From Pontibacter mangrovi (lineage in GTDB: Bacteria; Bacteroidota; Bacteroidia; Cytophagales; Hymenobacteraceae): a stretch of 64,000 nt of DNA. Numbering within the stretch: the stretch's first letter is position 1; every line of letters starts with the position of its first letter. The stretch spans positions 332,882 to 396,881 of the forward strand of contig NZ_VFRQ01000005.1 of the NCBI RefSeq assembly GCF_006385705.1, written 5' to 3'. Shown in pieces: positions 58,383-64,000 of this stretch. The translations under genes were made by a program, and so were the position numbers. Under the pieces are notes generated by a model. It searched no databases. It was not told the DNA's origin and saw only the letters and a program-made list of their open reading frames with translations.

Positions 58383-60800
58383 ATGCTGATTTCATTCGAC
58401 TGGCTGAAACAACTCATACATACTGATAAAACTGCTGACGAAATAGGGGCGCTGCTAACCGGCGCCGGACTGGAGGTAGAGGGAATCCATACCTTTGATG
58501 TGGTGCAGGGAGGCCTGGAGGGCATCGTGATCGGAGAGGTGCTGACCTGCGAATCGCACCCGGACGCGGACCGCCTGCGCATTACCACCGTGGACATTGG
58601 CACCGGAGAGCCGAGCCAGATCGTGTGCGGCGCGCCAAACGTGGCCGCCGGGCAGAAAGTGGTAGTAGCTACCGTTAACAGCACGCTGTACCCAGCCGGC
58701 GGCGAGCCTTTCAAGATCAAGAAGTCCAAGATCCGTGGCGCTGTGTCGGAGGGGATGATCTGTGCGGAGGATGAGATCGGTATTGGCCAGTCGCATGCCG
58801 GCATCATGGTGCTGGACACGGACCTGCCAAACGGAACGCCTGCCGCCGAATTCTTCGGTCTGGGCTCTGATAAGGTATTCGAGATCGGCCTGACGCCAAA
58901 CCGTGCCGATGCCGCCTCGCATTACGGCGTGGCCCGCGACCTGCAGGCGCTGCTGGATGCCAAGGCAGAGCTGCCAATTGTAGAGGATTTTAAAGTGAAC
59001 AATACCTCCCGCCCAATTGCGGTGGAAGTGGAAAATACCGATGCCTGCCCGCGCTATGCCGGTGTAACGGTATCAGGAATAAAAGTTGGCCCGTCGCCGG
59101 AGTGGATGCAGAAGCGCCTGCGCGCCATCGGTCTCTCGCCGATCAACAACGTGGTGGACGTAACCAACTACGTGCTGCACGAACTGGGCCAGCCACTGCA
59201 CGCCTTCGATACGGACAAGATCACGGGTGATAAGATCGTGGTGAAGAACGCTACGGCAGGCACTACCTTTAAAACGCTGGACGGCGTGGAGCGCAAACTG
59301 AACCCGACCGACCTGATGATCTGCAACGCAGAGGAGCCGATGGCCATTGGCGGTATTTTCGGTGGAGAGGAGTCGGGCGTAACAGAGGAGACCACGAGCA
59401 TCTTCATCGAGAGCGCCTATTTCTCGCCAGACTCCATCCGCCGCACAGGCACAGCGCATGGCCTGAAGACCGATGCCTCGTTCCGTTTTGAGCGTGGCAC
59501 TGACCCGAATATGGTTATACTTGCCCTGAAGCGCGCAGCCCTGCTGGTGCAAGAGGTAGCTGGCGGCGAAGTAAGCTCTGAGATCGTGGACGTATACCCA
59601 CTGCCTATCCAAAATAACGAGGTGAAGCTGAACATCGAGCGCGCCCATACGTTGATTGGGCAGCACATCGGCGTGGATCGCATCAAAACCATACTTACCG
59701 ATCTGGGAATTGAGATCGCTGACGAAACCGAGACAGACCTGACGCTGTCGGTGCCGCCGTTTAAGGTGGACGTGACCCGTGAGGCCGACGTGGTGGAGGA
59801 GATCCTGCGCATCTACGGCTTCAACAACATCGAGATGAGCGAGAATCTGGCTACTTCATACTTAGCCAAGTTCCCGAACCCATATGCCGAGGACGTGACG
59901 GAGACGATCATGAGCTACATCGCAGCCAACGGCTTCCACGAGATCATCACCAACTCCATTACCAACTCCAACTACTACCAGCCGGCCGGAGAGGCCGAGG
60001 TGGCTACGCTGGTGAACGTGGTAAACTATAACTCCGAGGACCTGGACGTGCTGCGCAAAAGTATGATCTTCTCGGGCCTGGAGGTGCTGCGCCGCAACAT
60101 AAACCGCCGCCAGCGCGACCTGAAGCTGTTTGAGCTGGGTAAAGTATACGAGATGCTGGAAGACGAGTACAAAGAATACCGAAAGCTGTCGCTGTACATG
60201 ACCGGCAACGTAACGGCCGAAAGCTGGCAGCAGCCAAGTATAAAAACTGCCTTCCACGATTTGGCGGGCGTGGTGCAGAACGTGCTCCGTAAGCTGAACG
60301 CCGGTGACTTTGAGGTGCAGAACCTGGAGGAGCACCTGTACATGCGCCAGGGCATCGCCTACGTGAAGAACGGCACCGTAGTGGCCGAGCTGGGCGTGCT
60401 GGATGCCGCCGTGACGCGCTTTATGGAGGTGAAGGAGCAGGTATGGTATGCCGAGTTGAACTGGGACTACCTCCTGAAGAAGTATAAAGATAAACTAGTG
60501 GCCGAGGAGTTGCCGAAGTTCCCGGAAGTGCGCCGCGACCTGTCGCTGGTGCTGGACAAGCATGTGACCTTCGACGAAGTGAAGAAGGTAGCCTTTAGAG
60601 TGGAGCGCAAGCTGCTGCAGGATGTGAATGTGTTTGACGTGTACGAGGGCGACAAGATTGAGGCGGGCAAGAAGGCCTACGCCCTCAGCTTTACCCTGCA
60701 GGACAAACAGCAGACCCTGACCGACAAGGTGATCGACAGCACCATGTTCCGCCTGATGCAGCAATTTGAAAAACAACTGGGAGCTTTTATACGCAAATAG
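58383..60800 (+). CDS. pheT: Phenylalanyl-tRNA synthetase beta subunit
   Basis: 805 residues, normal length. The N-terminal tRNA-binding OB fold (LEGIVIGEVLTCESHPDADRLRITTVDIG, QIVCGAPNVAAGQKV) is followed by the B3/B4 editing region (AHGLKTDASFRFERGTDPN), the B5 domain (FKVDVTREADVVEEILRIYGFNNI), the catalytic-core-like domain (RRNINRRQRDLKLFELGKVY) and the C-terminal anticodon-binding FDX-ACB domain (LPKFPEVRRDLSLVLDKHVTF ... LSFTLQDKQQTLTD). It pairs with PheS, encoded elsewhere, to charge tRNA-Phe. It is followed within 5 bp by the coiled-coil gene, so the division genes may be read from its transcript. Confidence 0.98.
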   Translation: MLISFDWLKQLIHTDKTADEIGALLTGAGLEVEGIHTFDVVQGGLEGIVIGEVLTCESHPDADRLRITTVDIGTGEPSQIVCGAPNVAAGQKVVVATVNSTLYPAGGEPFKIKKSKIRGAVSEGMICAEDEIGIGQSHAGIMVLDTDLPNGTPAAEFFGLGSDKVFEIGLTPNRADAASHYGVARDLQALLDAKAELPIVEDFKVNNTSRPIAVEVENTDACPRYAGVTVSGIKVGPSPEWMQKRLRAIGLSPINNVVDVTNYVLHELGQPLHAFDTDKITGDKIVVKNATAGTTFKTLDGVERKLNPTDLMICNAEEPMAIGGIFGGEESGVTEETTSIFIESAYFSPDSIRRTGTAHGLKTDASFRFERGTDPNMVILALKRAALLVQEVAGGEVSSEIVDVYPLPIQNNEVKLNIERAHTLIGQHIGVDRIKTILTDLGIEIADETETDLTLSVPPFKVDVTREADVVEEILRIYGFNNIEMSENLATSYLAKFPNPYAEDVTETIMSYIAANGFHEIITNSITNSNYYQPAGEAEVATLVNVVNYNSEDLDVLRKSMIFSGLEVLRRNINRRQRDLKLFELGKVYEMLEDEYKEYRKLSLYMTGNVTAESWQQPSIKTAFHDLAGVVQNVLRKLNAGDFEVQNLEEHLYMRQGIAYVKNGTVVAELGVLDAAVTRFMEVKEQVWYAELNWDYLLKKYKDKLVAEELPKFPEVRRDLSLVLDKHVTFDEVKKVAFRVERKLLQDVNVFDVYEGDKIEAGKKAYALSFTLQDKQQTLTDKVIDSTMFRLMQQFEKQLGAFIRK

Positions 60801-60804
60801 TGTT

Positions 60805-61101
60805 ATGCCCAAAGAGAAGCAAGTACAACAACTCCGGCATATTGAAGATAAGCTGCGCAAGCTGATCCAGCGCCATGCCGAGGTGCAGCAGCGCCTGGTG
60901 CGTGCGCAGGAGCAGGTAAAGCAGCTGGAAGGCCAGCTGGATGAAAAAGACCAGCAGATAAAAAATTTTCAAAATCAGGAGAATATTGTTAAAATTGTAG
61001 ACACGATAGCCGGAAACACTGCAAATTCGACAGAGTTGAAGCTTAAGTTGAACGAGTATATCAGAGAAATTGATAAGTGCATTGCTTACCTACAAGACTA
61101 A
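60805..61101 (+). CDS. Small coiled-coil protein between pheT and zapA
   Basis: 98 residues from the ATG at 60805. Residues 10-60 form a continuous coiled coil (LRKLIQRHAEVQQRLVRAQEQVKQLEGQLDEKDQQIKNFQ), and the end (TELKLKLNEYIREIDKCIAYL) is conserved in Bacteroidota homologs at this locus. The size, coiled coil and position next to zapA suggest a ZapB-like partner in divisome assembly, but I cannot show homology. Known only as a hypothetical protein to me. Confidence 0.75.
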   Translation: MPKEKQVQQLRHIEDKLRKLIQRHAEVQQRLVRAQEQVKQLEGQLDEKDQQIKNFQNQENIVKIVDTIAGNTANSTELKLKLNEYIREIDKCIAYLQD

Positions 61102-61160
61102 GTATGAGCTTGTAAGATGCTCAGAACAGGCGGTAAGCATAACCATAAACCACGCAACGG

Positions 61161-61445
61161 ATGAGTGAATTATCGATTAAGATTCGCATCGCGGAACGCG
61201 AGTATCCGATGCGGGTGAAGGAAGAGGAAGAAGAAAGAATCCGGGCAGTCGGAAAAATCCTGAACGAGCGCCTGCGCTTTTACAAGGATCAGTTTGGCAT
61301 ACAGGATAAGCAGGATCTGCTGGCGATGGTGGCGTTTGAGACCATGGCCGAAAAGATAAAGCTGGAGGAGGAGCACTCCTCGCATGTATCCCAGGTAGAC
61401 CAGCAGCTCGACCTTTTGGACGATCTCTTATCAACAGTGAAATAA
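61161..61445 (+). CDS. zapA: Cell division protein ZapA
   Basis: 94 residues. SIKIRIAEREYPMRVKEEEEERIRAVGKILNERLRFYKDQFG is the ZapA N-terminal domain, then a coiled-coil C-terminus (LLAMVAFETMAEKIKLEEEH). ZapA cross-links FtsZ filaments at the division ring. It lies between a coiled-coil gene and rny, an order common in Bacteroidota. A 110-bp gap follows with a short GCAGAGGC/GCCTCTG hairpin but no other gene. Confidence 0.92.
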   Translation: MSELSIKIRIAEREYPMRVKEEEEERIRAVGKILNERLRFYKDQFGIQDKQDLLAMVAFETMAEKIKLEEEHSSHVSQVDQQLDLLDDLLSTVK

Positions 61446-61555
61446 ACGGGCAGAGGCGTGTGCCTCTGTTTATACTTCGTTTCAGGCTTAAAGCCACACC
61501 ATGTTCCCTTTGCAGGCAAGGCTAAGCGTGCTAAACACCATAAACGCTTATAGTT

Positions 61556-63154
61556 ATGCCTGATATTCTTTATATTTTACTAACAGCCCTGGTGGCGCTC
61601 GTTGTGGGCGTACTGATAGGGCGCATGCTGCTACAGAAGGTTTTTAAGCAGCAGGAGGAGGAGGCCCGGCAGCGGGCCAAAAGCATCATCCGCGAGGCTG
61701 AGCTGAATGCCGAGAGCATTAAGAAAGACCGCATCCTGGAGGCCAAGGAGAAATACCTGAAAATGAAAGCCGAGTTTGAGGAGGAGACGAGCAAGAAGAA
61801 AAACATCATCATCCAGAACGAGAACAAGGTAAAGCAGCGCGAGCAGCATGTAACCAAGCAGATGGAGCAGGCCAAGCGCCTGGAGGCCGACCTGCACAAA
61901 GAAAAGGAGCAGCTGAACGCGGAGCTGGAGAAGGAGAGAAACCACCTGCACGCCCAACAAGAGCAGCTGAAAAAGCGCAAGGAAGAGGTGGAGCAGCAGC
62001 ATGGCGAGGTTGTAGGTCAGCTGGAGAAGATAGCAGGACTTACTGCCGCCGAGGCCCGCGAGCAGCTGGTGGAGGCCCTGAAAAACGAGGCGCAGTCGCA
62101 CGCTTCGTCGCACATCAAGGACATTGTGGCGCAGGCCAAGCTTACTGCCACTAAAGAGGCCAAGAAAATCGTTATCGAGACTATCCAGCGTACCGCTGCG
62201 GAGCATGCCATTGAGAACTGCGTGTCGGTGTTCAACATCGAGAGCGACGACATCAAAGGCAAGATCATCGGTCGTGAAGGCCGTAACATCCGCGCCCTGG
62301 AAGCCGCTACTGGCGTAGAGATCATTGTAGACGACACGCCGGAGGCGATCATCATCTCTGGCTTCGACCCGGTTCGCCGCGAGATCGCGCGCCTGTCGCT
62401 GCACCGCCTGGTGGCCGATGGCCGTATTCACCCGGCCCGCATTGAGGAGGTGGTTGCCAAAACCCGCAAGAACATTGAGGAGGAGATTGTCGAGATTGGC
62501 GAGCGTACCGCCATTGACCTGGGTATTCACGGGCTGCACCCGGAACTGATCAAGATGGTGGGCCGCATGCGCTTCCGCTCGTCTTACGGGCAGAACCTGC
62601 TGCAGCACTCACGCGAGGTAGCCAACCTGTGTGCCACCATGGCCGCAGAACTTGGCCTGAACGTGAAGCACGCCAAGCGCGCCGGTCTGTTGCACGACAT
62701 TGGCAAGGTAACACCGGACGAGCCGGAGCTGCCGCACGCCATCATAGGTATGGAGCTGGCCAAGAAGTATAAAGAGCATCCGGACGTGTGCAACGCCATC
62801 GGTGCCCACCACGACGAGATCGAAATGACAGCGATGATCTCCCCACTGGTACAGGCTTGCGACGCCATTTCCGGCTCCAGACCAGGTGCCCGTCGCGAGA
62901 TTATGGAGTCGTACATCAAGCGCTTGAAGGAGCTGGAAGAGGCTGCCGTATCGTTTGACGGCGTGAACCAATGCTACGCCATACAGGCCGGCCGTGAGCT
63001 GCGCGTGATGGTGGATGCCGACAACGTAACCGATGAGAAGGCGGCTCAGCTTTCTTTCGATATCTCGCAGAAGATCGAGAAAGAGATGCAGTACCCTGGC
63101 CAGATCAAGATCACGGTTATCCGCGAGATGCGCGCCATCAGCTACGCCAAGTAA
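61556..63154 (+). CDS. rny: Ribonuclease Y
   Basis: 532 residues; a membrane-anchored endoribonuclease that starts mRNA decay. The order is an N-terminal transmembrane helix (about 3-24), a long coiled coil (about 30-200), a KH domain with [41 protein letters not shown], and an HD domain with [14 protein letters not shown] and [12 protein letters not shown], then [10 protein letters not shown]. Length and motifs are standard. It ends a pheT - zapA - rny run and is followed by a strong terminator. Confidence 0.97.
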   Translation: MPDILYILLTALVALVVGVLIGRMLLQKVFKQQEEEARQRAKSIIREAELNAESIKKDRILEAKEKYLKMKAEFEEETSKKKNIIIQNENKVKQREQHVTKQMEQAKRLEADLHKEKEQLNAELEKERNHLHAQQEQLKKRKEEVEQQHGEVVGQLEKIAGLTAAEAREQLVEALKNEAQSHASSHIKDIVAQAKLTATKEAKKIVIETIQRTAAEHAIENCVSVFNIESDDIKGKIIGREGRNIRALEAATGVEIIVDDTPEAIIISGFDPVRREIARLSLHRLVADGRIHPARIEEVVAKTRKNIEEEIVEIGERTAIDLGIHGLHPELIKMVGRMRFRSSYGQNLLQHSREVANLCATMAAELGLNVKHAKRAGLLHDIGKVTPDEPELPHAIIGMELAKKYKEHPDVCNAIGAHHDEIEMTAMISPLVQACDAISGSRPGARREIMESYIKRLKELEEAAVSFDGVNQCYAIQAGRELRVMVDADNVTDEKAAQLSFDISQKIEKEMQYPGQIKITVIREMRAISYAK

Positions 63155-63182
63155 GCATTACATTTGATATTGAATAAGGTTG

Positions 63183-63219
63183 AACCGCCTGCCACACCTG
63201 TGGCAGGCGGTTTTGTTTT
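63183..63219 (+). terminator. Intrinsic terminator of rny
   Basis: AACCGCCTGCCACA pairs with TGTGGCAGGCGGTT, then TTTTGTTTTG follows, 28 bp after the rny stop. Confidence 0.92.
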
Positions 63220-63400
63220 GGGCTTATACTTGTGGGGTAGGATTTAGTGCTACAAGCTTATTTGTTTGAAGCAAAGGGTTTATGTTGTTATCTATATATA
63301 GTATATTCGATAGCCCAATTCTGTATAGCCGCTGGATTTGGGCGTATAAACGGAATAACTCCTTGTACACACTAGTTGTACCACATTTTAATCATAGAAC
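63220..63400. other. AT-rich leader region of the orphan PqqD-like gene
   Basis: No gene. Base composition shifts to AT-rich here compared with the rest of the window and stays so through the next gene. ATCTATATATAGTATAT at about 63291 is a short near-palindrome. The region probably holds the promoter, but no TAnnTTTG box was clear. Confidence 0.4.
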
Positions 63401-63844
63401 ATGTTTGATTTTTTTAAGAAAAAAGAACGCGAATTACCGCCTTTCAATGAGTTAAAAAACTCAGAAATAAAAGATATGTACTTTGTTAGGCTGGCAAGAT
63501 GGGATTGGCTAAATCAAGATATGATACATGTTGTAGATAATAATGCTCCAAGAATGATAACTATGGACCCATGGCCTCAACTAATATATTTAGAAGCAGA
63601 CGGACAAAAAACAGTAAGTGAGTTTGTCTACGATATGGCTTCCAAATATGGCAAGGAACAGCCTATACCAGATGAGTTAGATTCTACAATTATACAAATG
63701 ATTAAAAGCTTACTTGACGATAAACTTATTGAATTGAGTACAAAGATCAGAAAATTGCCATACTACATTGACCTCCCTCAAAGTAAACAGGATTTAAATA
63801 AGGCAAACAAATTGATGATAGAAGATGGCTTTATAAAGGAGTAG
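63401..63844 (+). CDS. Orphan PqqD/RRE-like winged-helix protein, AT-rich
   Basis: 147 residues, with lower GC and more A/T-ending codons (AAA, GAA, AAT, ATA) than any neighbour, suggesting transfer. The middle (PQLIYLEADGQKTVSEFVYDMASKYG, then LDSTIIQMIKSLLDDKLIELS) has the beta-strand/winged-helix pattern of PqqD-type peptide-binding domains (RiPP recognition elements). The N-terminus is basic (FDFFKKKERE) and the C-terminus charged. No precursor peptide or modifying enzyme is within the window; a partner may lie to the right beyond the intron. The fold assignment is from pattern only. Confidence 0.55.
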   Translation: MFDFFKKKERELPPFNELKNSEIKDMYFVRLARWDWLNQDMIHVVDNNAPRMITMDPWPQLIYLEADGQKTVSEFVYDMASKYGKEQPIPDELDSTIIQMIKSLLDDKLIELSTKIRKLPYYIDLPQSKQDLNKANKLMIEDGFIKE

Positions 63845-63858
63845 AAGAAACGTGCTAC

Positions 63859-64000
63859 AATCGTGTAGACGGCCCCGCCAGCGTTAGCTGACGGGGAGCG
63901 CCTCACACACCACTGTACAAGCGGGTCTCGCATACAGCGGTTCGTTAAGTTGTGGAGCTACTTTCTTGTAGTAGTCGAGCATTGTTTCGTATCCCCTTCG
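63859..64000 (-). mobile_element. 3' end of a group II intron (domains V and VI), truncated by the window edge
   Basis: On the minus strand, a 34-nt domain V stem-loop (63909-63942) starts AACCGCTGTATGCG and ends TACAGTGGT. A domain VI-like GC stem (CCCCGTCAGC with GCTGGCGGGG) follows, then CCGTCTAC and an end in ATT at about 63859. This order and wording match the 3' ends of many bacterial group II introns. The body with the rest of the reverse transcriptase lies beyond 64000. It inserted about 15 bp after the orphan gene's stop, in the opposite direction. Confidence 0.85.
63884..64000 (-). CDS. ltrA: C-terminal fragment of group II intron reverse transcriptase/maturase
   Basis: 38 residues are visible, entering from the window edge. 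They start RRGYETMLDYYKKVAPQL, which closely resembles the end of LtrA-type intron-encoded proteins. The frame then continues through domain V and into domain VI before a TAA, so the last 20 residues (NEPLYARPACTVVCEALPVS) are encoded by catalytic RNA and are probably a read-through tail. Family assignment is firm from this short end plus the adjacent domain V, but most of the protein is not visible. Confidence 0.8.
   Translation of the reverse strand, partial: RRGYETMLDYYKKVAPQLNEPLYARPACTVVCEALPVS

Noticed and set aside
61446..61555. Possible 6S RNA between zapA and rny
   Set aside because: 6S RNA lies next to zapA in some other phyla, but the gap is only 110 bp and I could not draw the 6S fold in it.
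61631..62608. 325-codon open frame antisense to rny
   Set aside because: Leu-rich antisense shadow of the RNase Y coiled coil and KH region; rny itself has all family motifs.
1..64000. tRNA, rRNA and tmRNA genes
   Set aside because: No cloverleaf with a conserved GTTCRA arm or rRNA-like stretch was noticed; a tool-based scan was not possible here.

Overview
The window looks like a chromosome segment of a mesophilic Bacteroidota bacterium of the Cytophagales, most like Pontibacter or Hymenobacteraceae. Evidence: promoters of the TAnnTTTG type, many SPII lipoproteins, a Sec-type (clade II) NosZ, a PheT - coiled-coil - ZapA - RNase Y order, an S23-type four-helix-bundle gene, and moderately high GC with an AT-rich island only at the right end. 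The genus is an inference; no rRNA or tRNA gene was seen.

Layout. (1) 1-16871: a carbohydrate-use region on the + strand. Secreted hydrolases come first (GH172-like, GH127-like, a TIM-barrel/FGE-like fusion, a GDE-like alpha/alpha-barrel enzyme and a PHP phosphoesterase), with a lipoprotein aldose 1-epimerase among them. Galactokinase, GalT and a Na+/sugar symporter follow. Extracellular arabinose/galactose release feeding the Leloir pathway is the simplest reading. (2) 16990-26551: a small lipoprotein, a divergent quinol NO reductase (norZ), then a cytochrome c and nosZ-(membrane protein)-nosLDFY. Together they carry NO to N2O to N2; no nitrate or nitrite reductase is present. (3) 26552-34080: an 846-bp gene-free, repeat-rich stretch, a solitary cytochrome oxidase subunit I, proline dehydrogenase, a thioredoxin-like gene with a heme-copper-like membrane protein, and a minus-strand truncated-hemoglobin operon. 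(4) 34280-45334: a B12-dependent ribonucleotide reductase, then a nitrosative-stress/Fe-S-repair run (ric, hemerythrin, DUF2249 protein, CcoN-like membrane protein, DUF59 protein, Rrf2 regulator) leading into nadA and nadB. (5) 45511-57512: small secreted proteins, UV endonuclease, two paralogous secreted CarboxypepD_reg-like proteins, a metallophosphoesterase, radC, an S23-type cassette bounded by 40-bp inverted repeats, YwbE, an atypical pyruvate kinase and an acyltransferase. (6) 57591-63154: DUF1684 protein, pheT, coiled-coil protein, zapA, rny. (7) 63220-64000: an AT-rich island with an orphan PqqD/RRE-like protein, followed on the minus strand by the 3' end of a group II intron, including the C-terminus of its reverse transcriptase.

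Main regulatory result: four operators of the form ARTGA-N6-TCATK lie upstream of norZ/nos, the thioredoxin-like operon and ric/nrdJ. In three promoters the operator centre is exactly 29.5 bp from the first base of a -7-type box, which fits a Crp/Fnr-family activator at about -41.5. This ties denitrification, NO defence, two uncharacterised heme-copper-like membrane proteins and probably class II RNR into one candidate NO/low-oxygen regulon. Other signals to follow are the IR-bounded S23 cassette, a chain of mini-hairpins between nadA and nadB, CCCCTCC-type intergenic repeats, and a genome-wide excess of the word AAGTATA/TATACTT.
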